NCBI GenBank assembly: GCA_005808505.1
Contig: SYLX01000022.1
Span: forward strand, 1-47,480
Direction of reading: 5' to 3'
Length of the DNA stretch: 47,480 nucleotides
DNA from: Bdellovibrionales bacterium
GTDB taxonomy: Bacteria; Bdellovibrionota; Bdellovibrionia; Bdellovibrionales; JAMPXM01
In this document: positions 16,155 through 24,814 of the stretch, piece by piece
How positions within the stretch are numbered: position 1 is the stretch's first letter
Layout: each line of letters opens with the position of its first letter
Notes under the pieces: model-generated
Database searches by the model: none
What the model was told of the DNA's origin: nothing
What the model saw: only the letters and a program-made list of their open reading frames with translations
Program-made: the position numbers and the translations under genes

Positions 16155-16969
16155 GTTCTGCGTCTTCCTAAGTTCGGAAAAAGCGGCAAAACAAGGAGTG
16201 CCAAGATCGGCATGAGCGTGAAGAGCACAACCATCAAGGCTCCGACCGGGAGATCGAGCCGGTAGCTTACGTACATTCCAACGACACTTAAGGTTGCGCT
16301 GAAGATGCAGCCGAAGAGGAGTCGTCTTCCCCACGATTCAAAGAACAAACCGCTCAAAAGGGACGGCACGATCAAAAACGAGAAAACCATCAACACGCCC
16401 GCAATGTGGGTGGACGACGTGATGACAACACCGAAGAGAGCGTAAAAGAGAAAATCCCAAACCCAGTGAGTCTTCTGATCGCGCGATGAGCTCGCGAAGA
16501 ACTGCTTACGGAAAATAAAGAAAACAATCCCAACGACGACATAAATCAAAGCTGTTTTGATCACTTCGGGCCAGGCGACCCAAAGGATCTGGCCGATCAA
16601 AGCTTCTTTCAAATGCTCAGCCCCGTGAGCAAGACGATCCACAACTAAGACGACGGCAGCGGACGCCATGGCGTACACGATCCCGATGATCGCCTCTTGA
16701 GAGAAGTAGGATTCGTAGCGTCGAGCGAGGGCGAAGACACCCGCCGCTACGAAGGTAGCCCCCAGAGAGATGAAGTAGCTGGATCCAGCGTGATGCTCAG
16801 GATCCCAGAGAAGCGCCAAGGTCGCCCCAAATGAGGCGACCTGCGCAAGACTCAGATCGACAAAGATCACGCCGCGAGCCAGAACGTGAAGCCCAAGATA
16901 GCAGTGAATGATCGAGAGGATCACGCACATCACCGTCGGCGCGAGCAGAAATACGAGAGCGTCGTTCAC
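16151..16969 (-). CDS. Metal ABC transporter permease (ZnuB/MntB family)
   Basis: A 272-aa, very hydrophobic protein with about eight membrane segments, of the ABC-3 family that carries Zn, Mn or Fe across the inner membrane. Visible family features are GLHVLARGVIFVDLSLAQVA near the N-terminus, the SQEAIIGIVYAMASA segment and HIAGVLMVFSFLIVPSL. Its ATG overlaps the stop of the binding-protein gene by 4 bp (16966-16969), so the two are coupled. No ATPase gene follows or precedes in the operon. The last codon region shares TTAA with the convergent propeller gene, and there is no terminator between them. Confidence 0.92.
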   Translation of the reverse strand: MNDALVFLLAPTVMCVILSIIHCYLGLHVLARGVIFVDLSLAQVASFGATLALLWDPEHHAGSSYFISLGATFVAAGVFALARRYESYFSQEAIIGIVYAMASAAVVLVVDRLAHGAEHLKEALIGQILWVAWPEVIKTALIYVVVGIVFFIFRKQFFASSSRDQKTHWVWDFLFYALFGVVITSSTHIAGVLMVFSFLIVPSLLSGLFFESWGRRLLFGCIFSATLSVVGMYVSYRLDLPVGALMVVLFTLMPILALLVLPLFPNLGRRRT

Positions 16970-17886
16970 TTCTTTCCCTCTATGGCACGAACAAGTTGTT
17001 CCGCGACGTCTTCGAGCTTTTCGAGTCCCGGAGCTGATCCCACAGAAATTCCGACCGACTGCACACGTGCTCCGCTCACTTCTTTGACGACTCGGTCGGC
17101 AATTTTCGAATCAAAAAAATTGTCGACGAGGACAAGCGAGATCTTCTCTCGCTTAGCGGTTTCGATAACCGAAAGAATGTGCTGAGCCGTCGGCGGGATG
17201 CCTGGCTTCGGTTCAAGAAAGGCTGCGGCTTCTAAGTTGAATCGCTTCAAAAAATAATTCAGCGAAGGATGATACGTGATGAGCTTCTTGACCCCTGACT
17301 TTGCGATCCGCTCCTGCCACGTTTTGGTCATCGTCTCCATGCGGGTCTGGAAGGCTTTCGCTCGTTCCGCGTACTTTGCCTTATTGGGCGAATCGAGACT
17401 TCCGAGCTTCTCCGCGATCGCGTTTGCAAGCTTACCGTTGCGAATCGGATCGAGCGTGAAGTGAGGATTCCCTTCTGGATGGACATCCCCCATCGCGCGC
17501 GTGATTTGGCCGGTCGGAATTTCGAGAGGCTCCGCCGTTTCGCCAAGGTCGAGGAATCCTCCACCGTCGGCGCGAACCTTCGGATTGCGAGCTCCTTGAA
17601 CCAAACTTGGAAGCCAGCCGACTTCAAGCGAAAGTCCGTTAGAGATCAGCAAGTCAGCTTTACTGAGTTTCACCATGAACGATGGCTTGGGCTCAATTGA
17701 GTGCGGATCTTGCGTGCCTTTCGCGATCACGTCGAGCGTGACGTCATCGGCAGCCACTTCGCGCACGAGGGCCCCGACGTCTGCCGTCGTGGCCACTACC
17801 TTGAGCTTTGCTTCCGCAAGCGACGCTTGAAACAGCGCCGCCACGAAAACCGAGAGCCCGCAGAAAATCTTTGCGGCTTTCAGCAT
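16966..17886 (-). CDS. Metal ABC transporter binding protein (ZnuA-like)
   Basis: A 306-aa periplasmic protein of the cluster A-I (ZnuA/MntA) family, with signal peptide (FCGLSVFVAALFQASLAEA). The metal ligands appear conserved: QDPHSIEPKP, GNPHFTLDP, ITYHPSLNYF, and an acidic VDNFFDSK in the place of the fourth ligand. The His-rich acidic loop common in high-affinity ZnuA proteins is missing, so manganese or zinc are both possible. GGAGG stands 6 bases before the second of two ATGs, so I start at 17886 rather than 17889. It overlaps the permease by 4 bp and follows the porin gene by 25 bp. Confidence 0.92.
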   Translation of the reverse strand: MLKAAKIFCGLSVFVAALFQASLAEAKLKVVATTADVGALVREVAADDVTLDVIAKGTQDPHSIEPKPSFMVKLSKADLLISNGLSLEVGWLPSLVQGARNPKVRADGGGFLDLGETAEPLEIPTGQITRAMGDVHPEGNPHFTLDPIRNGKLANAIAEKLGSLDSPNKAKYAERAKAFQTRMETMTKTWQERIAKSGVKKLITYHPSLNYFLKRFNLEAAAFLEPKPGIPPTAQHILSVIETAKREKISLVLVDNFFDSKIADRVVKEVSGARVQSVGISVGSAPGLEKLEDVAEQLVRAIEGKK

Positions 17887-17911
17887 CATGAACCTCCTCG
17901 TGCGGGCGCGC

Positions 17912-19081
17912 TTAGTAGGCGTGCGCCGGATGTGCTCCGATCATCGCACTAAATTGAAGCATAAGCTTCTGCTCGGCCTCTTCACGCGAGTCGCTTAGGT
18001 GCGAGTACTGGAGTCGAAAACCTGAGAACTCCGAAGGGAAGTAAGAAACAAGCGCCGAATGCTTGCGTTGGAAAGGCTCAAGAGCCAGTGGTGCGGCATC
18101 GTTGTCTTCTGCTTGCAGATACTCCGTGCGGGCTTGGATCCACCAGCGCTGCGCGAGCTGATACTGCACCCACGAAGCAAAACCTTTTGCATCGTTTCGG
18201 CTCTCGGGACGATTGACCTTGCGGTCGATGTACTCCGTTGACCAGATAAGAGCACGCGTGTTTCCGCCGATGAGCGGACGCCACTTAAACGTCACGTCGG
18301 CACCGAGGAAATCGGAGTCGCCGCGCTGAAGTTCAGCGGCCGCGTTTGCAAACTCATTTTTTCCGCGAGCGGCCGAAAGACCGAATTCGAACGTGAGGTC
18401 ATCCGAGAGATCCCAAAGGTTCTTGAAATGCCCGACGTAAGCATTGTCGTTCGGCGACTGGGAGTTCCAGTAATCCGTTCCCTCAAGGCGGCCCGAAAGC
18501 GCTTGAAGTGTGATTTCCGAGAACCAAGGTAACCCCGGAATCAACGCCGCAGCCGAGACGCCAACATCATTGATGCCTTCTTCTCCAAGAAGTTGCGAGT
18601 TGATAAGCGGCGCATCGATGAAGGGAAACGCGTGCGTGTGGAGGAGATTGTGGCGACCGAATGCGGCTTTGAACTTACCGATGCGGAATCCGACGAACGG
18701 CACTTGTTGTGTGTCGACGTAGAGTTCTTCCGGTTCAAACTCGAACTCGTATTGGTAGGGAGTCGCAGCCGGATCTTCATTGTTCAATTCCGCGCGCAAA
18801 GCGAAGGTCGAAACGAAACGGAAGTAGGGATCGACGTCTGCCATGAACTGGAGCTCAGCTTCTTGAAGGCTGATTCCGTTTTGAGGAACGTCTGTCGGCA
18901 AGTTGCCGCGATTTGAGTTCTGGTAGAGGAAGAGCGAGTTCACGCTGATGTCGGGAGTGAAAGCAGCCGAACGTGAACGAAGAGGTGCGGGCGTAGGAGC
19001 TGCTGTCTGAGCTTCCGCGAAAGATCCTGTAACCAAAGACGCTGCGATTGAAATCGCTGTGAAAAAAGCAAAACGAAGCAC
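17912..19081 (-). CDS. Outer-membrane porin-like protein of the metal-uptake operon
   Basis: A 389-aa protein with signal peptide (FFTAISIAASLVTGSFAEA) and barrel-type strands throughout, such as FRFVSTFALRAELN, VGFRIGKFKAAFGRHN, LTFEFGLSAARG and GFRLQYSHLSD. It resembles phosphate-selective-porin-like barrels. It ends LMLQFSAMIGAHPAHAY, a His-containing tail. Placed directly before the binding-protein gene, it probably lets the metal or a metal chelate cross the outer membrane; that role is inferred from position. The start is a GTG at 19081 with AGGAG 8 bases upstream. Confidence 0.82.
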   Translation of the reverse strand: MLRFAFFTAISIAASLVTGSFAEAQTAAPTPAPLRSRSAAFTPDISVNSLFLYQNSNRGNLPTDVPQNGISLQEAELQFMADVDPYFRFVSTFALRAELNNEDPAATPYQYEFEFEPEELYVDTQQVPFVGFRIGKFKAAFGRHNLLHTHAFPFIDAPLINSQLLGEEGINDVGVSAAALIPGLPWFSEITLQALSGRLEGTDYWNSQSPNDNAYVGHFKNLWDLSDDLTFEFGLSAARGKNEFANAAAELQRGDSDFLGADVTFKWRPLIGGNTRALIWSTEYIDRKVNRPESRNDAKGFASWVQYQLAQRWWIQARTEYLQAEDNDAAPLALEPFQRKHSALVSYFPSEFSGFRLQYSHLSDSREEAEQKLMLQFSAMIGAHPAHAY

Positions 19082-19127
19082 GATGAAATCTCCTGTATCT
19101 AAAGAGCAAAAAAATGAGAATTAAAAG

Positions 19128-19514
19128 TCAGATCAGAGAAGACGCAGGAGGGCCGCGCGGGCGTGCAAGCGGATGGATTTCGAGAATCGGAATTCGTTGA
19201 GAGACAAAGGTCTGGGAGGTCGAAGTCCACTCTTCGACGGCTGGAAGCTCCCAGAAGGCTGCGGGCCGCAAATCCGAGCGTCGACCGGCATTGAGGAGCT
19301 TTAAGAACGCGCAAGGCTCTTTTCCCGTGTCGACTTGCCCGGAAGTGTTCCATCCTGCTTCTGAATGCAGGCAGCTGATATCCATTTCGTGGCAGGCAGC
19401 CGGTTGTTCGGAGAGCCAGTGAAAGATCTGGTGAAGAAAATCGCCGCCGACGTTCACCTGAACGTAAAGAAGAACGAGCAAGAATGGAAGCCAAGCTGAC
19501 CGACGCGATTTCAT
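19128..19514 (-). CDS. Small secreted or membrane protein heading the metal-uptake operon
   Basis: I do not recognise a family. The 128-aa product begins with a signal or anchor (SAWLPFLLVLLYVQVNVGG). It is followed by a region with several potential metal ligands, FLHQIFHWL, AACHEMDISCLHSE and KEPCAFLKLL. The C-terminus is LARPRGPPASS, a tail seen in small envelope proteins next to metal transporters. It lies 46 bp before the porin gene on the same strand and probably belongs to the operon. A competing frame at 19099-19494 has no signal sequence and is rejected. The Shine-Dalgarno is weak, and no Zur box was recognised upstream. Confidence 0.6.
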   Translation of the reverse strand: MKSRRSAWLPFLLVLLYVQVNVGGDFLHQIFHWLSEQPAACHEMDISCLHSEAGWNTSGQVDTGKEPCAFLKLLNAGRRSDLRPAAFWELPAVEEWTSTSQTFVSQRIPILEIHPLARPRGPPASSLI

Positions 19515-19590
19515 TAGAGCTTTAAGCCATAACGCAATTTCGGCTCAGAAAGAACCAGAAAAAATCGGCGACGTTCCGACGCGGGAAGGC

Positions 19591-21564
19591 TTAAGACTTC
19601 GCGTCTGCCCCATTCGGTGCGTACTTTCGCAAAGTCGCTAGCAGAACTTTCGATGTCACCGGCTTGATGAGGTACTCGGTGAAGCCTTGGCTCAAAGCGC
19701 GTTCGCGATCTTCTTTCATCGCGTGAGCCGTAAGCGCGGCGATCGGCGTTTTGAAGCCTTCCGACCGCAGAAGCGCCGTCGCTTCGTAGCCGTCCATGTT
19801 CGGCATCTGCACGTCCATCAAAATGACGTCGTAAGTGTGGCGTCGAGCGAGCTCCACGCCTTCCAGCCCGTCTGACGCCAGATCAACCACGGCGCCGGTA
19901 TCTTTTAGGTAACGCGTGAAGAGCATCTGATTGTCGAGCGAATCGTCGACGAGCAAAACGCGGAGACCTCTTAGCGATGCTGGCGCGGGCATCGAGGCGA
20001 CAGGCACTGCCGCCTCTGCGCTTTTACTGCCGAGAAGGTTCGAAGCGATATCGCTATCAGCAACACTTCCAACATCCAACGTGAAGCGGAACGTGCTTCC
20101 ACGGTCTACAACACTCTTTGCGAGCGTGACGTCGCCACCGAGAGCTTGCGCGAGACGTTTCGACAAACTCAAGCCGAGGCCCGTGCCGCCAAAGCGACGA
20201 GTCATCGAAGTATCGGCTTGCGTGAAATCTTCGAAAATACGTTTCTGATTTTCGGGCGCAATACCGATTCCCGAATCTTCCACGTCGAATTCGACCAAGA
20301 CAGCTGCTAGAGCACTGGCGCGCGAAAGCATGCGCGCTTTCACCTTCACACCACCGCGAGATGTGAACTTTAGAGCGTTTCCGATCAAGTTAACCAGGAT
20401 TTGGCGCGTGCGTGTCGGATCCGTCTGTACAAACTGCGGGAACCTACCCTCGATCTCAAAGCTGAGTCCGATACCTTTTTCACCTGCCTGTAAGCGGAAG
20501 GCAGAAACGATGTCGTTCACCATTTCGTGAAGATCAAAACGAGTTTTCTCAAATTCCACCCGACCCGCTTCAATCTTAGAAAGATCTAGAATCTCGCCAA
20601 GAAGCTTCGTTAGATTCTGCGCGTTTCGCTTAATCGTCATGAGGTACTCGGCCCGATCATCCGGGTTTGCGTTTCGATCAAGAGCGAGTTCCGCAAATCC
20701 TTGAATCACCCCTAAAGGAGTTCGAATTTCGTGACTCATGTTCGAGAGGAAGCGGCTTTTGGCGCGATTAGCGAGCTCGGCTTCTTCGGTCGCGCGCCTC
20801 TGCGATTCTTCACCTTCCACGCGTTCGGTCACGTCGATGCAAGCAACCGTTAATCCCGCAACCCCGTTGCCGGGAGTCGAGAAAGGCTCAATCGTAAGAT
20901 CATAATGTCTCTTGCGACCTGCAAGAATGAGCGAGCGCAGAACCCGGCAGCCTTTATTCTTTTCGAGTGCTTCTCGTTTAAGCGCGGAAAGATCACCGGC
21001 CTCCGCAGCATTGAAAATCTCATCATCTTGCTTGCCGACGAAATCTTCGGGCTTCAAAGGAGCCGGCGGATTGTACATCCACGTGCAGCGCAGCTCGGTG
21101 TCACACGAATAGATCATAATTGGCGCGTTCTCGAGCGCCACGCGAAAGCGATCCTCGCTTCTTCGCAACTCTTCGGTCAGCTCGCGTCCGCGGAGCAGAG
21201 CCTTCACGGTAGCCACAAGCACCGGCGGCTCGAAGGGATGAGTCAAGTAGCTGTCGGCTCCCCCTTCAAGACCATGAATGCGATCCTTCGAGGTAACGTA
21301 GCTCGCGGAAACCTGCAGGACCGGAATGTGCGCCGTAGCTGGTTCGCGCTTGAGTCTTCGGCAAACTTCAAAGCCGATCATGTCGGGAAGATGAATGTCG
21401 AGCGTGACGAGACTCGGTTTCTCGGACTGCGCTAACCGCAGCGCCTCTTGACCCGTCGCCGCCTCGATCGTTTGGAAGCCGTTGGCCTGAAGGGTTCTCG
21501 CGATCGCGTAGCGCGTAGCTTCGGTGTCGTCGACAACTAGAACTTTGATTTTGTTCGCGTCCAT
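19591..21564 (-). CDS. Hybrid histidine kinase, REC-PAS-HisKA-HATPase-REC
   Basis: A 657-aa soluble hybrid kinase and the last gene of the stressosome operon. An N-terminal receiver has the phospho-acceptor D56 (LVTLDIHLP) and a His in place of the usual conserved Lys (YLTHPFEP, H109). A PAS domain follows (about 135-245), then HisKA with H278 (NMSHEIRTP), HATPase with N (LIGNALKF) and G boxes (GGTGLGLSLSKR), and a C-terminal receiver (LMDVQMPNMDG, with YLIKP). There is no transmembrane segment, so it acts in the cytoplasm. The start at 21564 lies 4 bases past the preceding stop, with GGAG 9 bases upstream. It is well placed to receive signals from the second kinase or from RsbT. Confidence 0.9.
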   Translation of the reverse strand: MDANKIKVLVVDDTEATRYAIARTLQANGFQTIEAATGQEALRLAQSEKPSLVTLDIHLPDMIGFEVCRRLKREPATAHIPVLQVSASYVTSKDRIHGLEGGADSYLTHPFEPPVLVATVKALLRGRELTEELRRSEDRFRVALENAPIMIYSCDTELRCTWMYNPPAPLKPEDFVGKQDDEIFNAAEAGDLSALKREALEKNKGCRVLRSLILAGRKRHYDLTIEPFSTPGNGVAGLTVACIDVTERVEGEESQRRATEEAELANRAKSRFLSNMSHEIRTPLGVIQGFAELALDRNANPDDRAEYLMTIKRNAQNLTKLLGEILDLSKIEAGRVEFEKTRFDLHEMVNDIVSAFRLQAGEKGIGLSFEIEGRFPQFVQTDPTRTRQILVNLIGNALKFTSRGGVKVKARMLSRASALAAVLVEFDVEDSGIGIAPENQKRIFEDFTQADTSMTRRFGGTGLGLSLSKRLAQALGGDVTLAKSVVDRGSTFRFTLDVGSVADSDIASNLLGSKSAEAAVPVASMPAPASLRGLRVLLVDDSLDNQMLFTRYLKDTGAVVDLASDGLEGVELARRHTYDVILMDVQMPNMDGYEATALLRSEGFKTPIAALTAHAMKEDRERALSQGFTEYLIKPVTSKVLLATLRKYAPNGADAKS

Positions 21565-21568
21565 CCAC

Positions 21569-23407
21569 TCACTCCAGAACCTTATAATCAAAGCCCGCGC
21601 GACGTAGGGATTCTCTGATTTCTGATCGCGCCTTCTCCTCATCGAGCCGATCTTTCGACACCACGGCAATCGCGTTTTTCTCAAGATAGTCTTGCTCGTA
21701 ACTGCTCAGCGCCTTCGCCGTGTTTACGATCACGGGCAAAGAGGCGTTTTCTGGCTGCTCTTTCAACTGGCGCAAAACTTCAAACCCGTCGAGTATCGGC
21801 ATCGTGAGGTCCAAGAAAACTACGTCTGGCTTCCAAGTTCGAATCGCGTCGAGCCCTAAACGCCCGTTCTCGGCTTCAAAGAAGTCAGCGGAGATCTCCC
21901 GCATCACGAGTGATCTAAGCACATAGCGCGAGGGTTCGTCGTCATCGACAATCAGAACACGAAATTTGTCCGATGCCATCGATGTTACATCGGGTGCAGG
22001 TTCTTCCGAAGAGAACAGAACCCCTTCTTGTCCGCCGCCGTAGATTCTAGGTAGAGAAAGGTGGAAAACTGAACCCTTACCTTCTTGGCTCTCGACGCGA
22101 ATTTCGCCGCCGAGAAGTCGGGCAAGTTTGCGCGAGAGCGGCAGACCTAAACCAGTTCCCTTTTGTTTTTTCTGAAGCTTTGAATCGACCTGGCTGAAGT
22201 CTTCAAAAATCGTTTCCAAATGGTCCGGAGCAATTCCGATTCCCGTGTCGGAGACGGAGAAATGAATGCGATCGTTTCCGCCGCGATGAGCGCGCACGCG
22301 AACCGATCCTCGCTCCGTGTATTTGATCGCGTTCGAAATCAAGTTTCGCAAGATCTGCGAAAGCTTCGCCTGATCGGTGACGATTTCGAATTCGGCACCT
22401 TCTGTCTCGATCGTAAGTTCGAGATTGGAATCAGCCCCCATTATAGGCCGGAACAAGCCACGAAGACCGCTCAAGAGTTCATCGACATGGAACTCCGATG
22501 CGTTAATCGAGACTTTGCCCGCCTCCACTTTTGCAAGATCGAGGAGATCGTTAACGAGTTCCAACAGACCTTCGCTGGATTTGCGAATGTAATTGACCTG
22601 CTTCTCTTGCTCGGCGGTTAGAGGCCCATCCACGCGATCAAGCAGAATCCGCGTGAGGCTGATGATCGAGCCAAGCGGCGTGCGAAACTCGTGGGTCATG
22701 TTCGAAAGAAAGCTTGTCTTCACTTCGTTTGCGCGCTGAAGGGACGCGGCTTTTTCGTCGAGTTCTGCGTAAAGTGCTACGACGCCGCGATTCGTTTCGG
22801 CCAACTCGTTGTTCAGCTGCGCAAGCTCTTCTTTTGCGGCCCTAACTTCTTCGAGCGCATTGAGCAGGTCCCGATTTTGATTTTGAATCTCCTCAAACGG
22901 ACTTCCCGATTGCTTGGCGATGAGTTGGCCCATCAGCACGCCTAAATCTTCTTTGGTCAGAAGCCTTGCGCGTCTATCGAGATATTTACCGATGATGACG
23001 ACTGTGCCTGCGGTGCTGCTTGTTAGCTCAAATTCATCCATCAGTTTTCTGGTGCCCGTAAGACCAACGCCCATGCCCGTCGGCGAAACATACATGCCGC
23101 CAAGCACCGCATCTAGATCTTGGATGCCAGGTCCAGAATCGCTAACGCGAACAAACAAAGTTTGTGGAGGGTTTACATTGAAGAAAAATTCGACTTTTCC
23201 ACCACCAGCGTACTGATGGACGTTTCGAGCGAGTTCGGAAACCGCCGTCGCCAAGCGAGCTTGATCTTGTTGATCAAAACCGAGGAGCTCCGAAATTCTT
23301 CGCGTTCTTTGACGAGCCGTTACGATATCAGGCTCATATTTAATCGCAATTTTGAAGAGCGCCGAACCTAATTTGCCGACGTCGTCTTTCAACTCCTGCG
23401 ATGTCAT
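21569..23407 (-). CDS. Hybrid histidine kinase with N-terminal RsbT-like ATPase domain
   Basis: A 612-aa protein in which residues about 20-145 are an RsbT/RsbW-type GHKL ATPase: LATAVSELARNVHQYAGGG (N box, 52-70), VSDSGPGI (88-95) and GMGVGLTGTRKLMDEFE (111-127). A coiled coil follows (about 172-230), then HisKA with H239 (MTHEFRTP), a second complete GHKL domain (LISNAIKYT, DTGIGIAP, KGTGLGLPLSRK) and a C-terminal receiver with D533 (FLDLTMPILDG) and VSKD as the Lys motif. The ATG overlaps the stop of the phosphatase gene (ATGA) and has AAGGAG 6 bases upstream. Two ATPase domains in one chain suggest that the first binds stressosome or STAS partners and the second phosphorylates histidine. 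Confidence 0.9.
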   Translation of the reverse strand: MTSQELKDDVGKLGSALFKIAIKYEPDIVTARQRTRRISELLGFDQQDQARLATAVSELARNVHQYAGGGKVEFFFNVNPPQTLFVRVSDSGPGIQDLDAVLGGMYVSPTGMGVGLTGTRKLMDEFELTSSTAGTVVIIGKYLDRRARLLTKEDLGVLMGQLIAKQSGSPFEEIQNQNRDLLNALEEVRAAKEELAQLNNELAETNRGVVALYAELDEKAASLQRANEVKTSFLSNMTHEFRTPLGSIISLTRILLDRVDGPLTAEQEKQVNYIRKSSEGLLELVNDLLDLAKVEAGKVSINASEFHVDELLSGLRGLFRPIMGADSNLELTIETEGAEFEIVTDQAKLSQILRNLISNAIKYTERGSVRVRAHRGGNDRIHFSVSDTGIGIAPDHLETIFEDFSQVDSKLQKKQKGTGLGLPLSRKLARLLGGEIRVESQEGKGSVFHLSLPRIYGGGQEGVLFSSEEPAPDVTSMASDKFRVLIVDDDEPSRYVLRSLVMREISADFFEAENGRLGLDAIRTWKPDVVFLDLTMPILDGFEVLRQLKEQPENASLPVIVNTAKALSSYEQDYLEKNAIAVVSKDRLDEEKARSEIRESLRRAGFDYKVLE

Positions 23408-24432
23408 TTGCGGCTCCTTGCGATCACGACAACGGTTGCGTCGTCACTTCCTCTTAAAGCATCTCGGTAAATCAATCCGGCCAAGATCGCCGGATGACGG
23501 GTCAGGATGCCAGGGTACCGAGCGAGGTCCCAGCGCGACGTGACGCCATCAGAATGGAGTATGAGATAGCCGTCACCGTTCCACGTTTGCGTCAGGATTT
23601 TTGCGGAACGCATTTGGAGACCCGCTGTCCCGTTCTGGGAGATTAAAGTCTTTGTACCGGAGGCGTTCACGATCACGGCGCGGATGTTTCCGACGCCAGC
23701 AAAATCGACGGCGCTTGGCCTCACGTGCGCAAGAAAGACCGCAGCTCCCCGCGTACTTTTTAAGCGACCATGAATGAGTTGGAGCCGGTGATCGAGAGGG
23801 CTAGCGAGGTTGGCGCGAAACGCAGACAACGCCTCTTCGGCTGCCTTGTTGGCAAGAAGTCCGTGCCCTAGCCCATCGGCGACAAGGAGCGAGATCTCTC
23901 CGTCACGGGCTGATGTCGCCCAATCATCGCCGCTGACAGGTTCACTTTTCAACGGAGAGCAAACAGCGCCCTCGTCGAAAGTTCGCTCAAGGTTCTTTGC
24001 CTCATCCGTAGCGAAGATCTGGGAAAGAATGACAGTTCCCGTCTCTGCTTGCGAGTAAAGATCGAAGACGTCGGATTGTCTCCGAACCGCGCCTAGGCCA
24101 GTGCCTGGAGTTGAACCCGTCGTGTATCCGTCTCGAAGAGCACGACTCGCATCCATTCCGGGGCCGGAATCGATCGCCAAAATTTCAAGGCCAGTGCCGT
24201 AGTTTACGTTAAGTTTGCGGAAGAGAAGTTTCCCGTTGCGCGCGTATTTGACGAGATTGTTGCCAAGTTCATTAACGACGATACCGGCTCGGCCTTGTTG
24301 CACTTCGTTGAAAGCCTGTTCTTCGCAAAGGGCCGCCGCAAATCGTCTGGCTTCGCCGACTTGGCTGGAGTCGTCCATGGCGAATTCGAAGGTGTGGTCT
24401 GGATTTTTACTTCCACTTAATGACGGTGACAC
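23404..24432 (-). CDS. RsbW/RsbT-like ATPase fused to PP2C-type phosphatase (RsbX-like)
   Basis: A 342-aa two-domain protein. Residues about 15-135 are a GHKL anti-sigma-type ATPase: AGIVVNELGNNLVKYARNG (N box), AIDSGPGMD and TPGTGLGAVRRQSD. Residues about 165-340 are a small PP2C/SpoIIE-like phosphatase: DGEISLLVADGLGHGLLANK with metal-binding Asp, VGNIRAVIV, LILHSDGVTSRWD and SDDATVVVIA. In Bacillus, RsbX alone removes phosphate from RsbR and RsbS to reset the stressosome; here the reset enzyme carries an extra ATPase domain. The start is probably the GTG at 24432 (AAGG 5 bases upstream), which overlaps rsbT by 26 bp and keeps the first beta strand HTFEFAM. The start is less sure than the rest. 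Confidence 0.85.
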   Translation of the reverse strand: MSPSLSGSKNPDHTFEFAMDDSSQVGEARRFAAALCEEQAFNEVQQGRAGIVVNELGNNLVKYARNGKLLFRKLNVNYGTGLEILAIDSGPGMDASRALRDGYTTGSTPGTGLGAVRRQSDVFDLYSQAETGTVILSQIFATDEAKNLERTFDEGAVCSPLKSEPVSGDDWATSARDGEISLLVADGLGHGLLANKAAEEALSAFRANLASPLDHRLQLIHGRLKSTRGAAVFLAHVRPSAVDFAGVGNIRAVIVNASGTKTLISQNGTAGLQMRSAKILTQTWNGDGYLILHSDGVTSRWDLARYPGILTRHPAILAGLIYRDALRGSDDATVVVIARSRK

Positions 24433-24814
24433 GGGTGCCTTTTCCCACTTCGGTCTCTAGCTGAAACTCGCTCATCAAGCGTCTTGATCCCGACAAGCCC
24501 ATACCTAAACCGCCTCCAGACGTGTAACCGTCGGTCAGGGCTAAGTTGACGTCTGGAATGCCGGGGCCTTGATCCGAAAAGACAAGCTTGAGTCCCGGAC
24601 GATTCAAATCGTTCCGGAGCTGCGACATTTCGAATTCTCCGCCACCACCGTAATCGAGGGTATTGCGCGCAAGTTCACTTGCGGCGGTGATCACTTTCGT
24701 TTGATCGGTGATCCCGAGCCCGATTTCCGTCGCCCATTTACGCACAAGTTGCCGAATGACAACGATGTCGTTCTGCGCGCGAATTGGAAGCTTCTCATGC
24801 TTCAAGACTTGCAT
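24407..24814 (-). CDS. rsbT: Stressosome serine/threonine kinase RsbT
   Basis: A 135-aa GHKL protein kinase. RsbT phosphorylates RsbR and RsbS in the stressosome, then leaves it to activate a downstream partner. Features: VITAASELARNTLDYGGGG (N box), LVFSDQGPGIPD and GGLGMGLSGSRRLMSEF. Its length matches B. subtilis RsbT. I choose the ATG at 24814 because the product then begins MQVLKHEKLPI, as other RsbT proteins do; the frame runs up to a TTG at 24826. It overlaps the end of rsbS by 20 bp and has no clear Shine-Dalgarno, so translation is likely coupled to rsbS. The usual target RsbU (sigma-B pathway) is not present here. Confidence 0.93.
   Translation of the reverse strand: MQVLKHEKLPIRAQNDIVVIRQLVRKWATEIGLGITDQTKVITAASELARNTLDYGGGGEFEMSQLRNDLNRPGLKLVFSDQGPGIPDVNLALTDGYTSGGGLGMGLSGSRRLMSEFQLETEVGKGTRVTVIKWK

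Noticed and set aside
19099..19494. Alternative minus-strand frame at the small Cys/His-containing protein
   Set aside because: It has no signal peptide, while the overlapping frame 19128-19514 has a clear one and clustered Cys/His.
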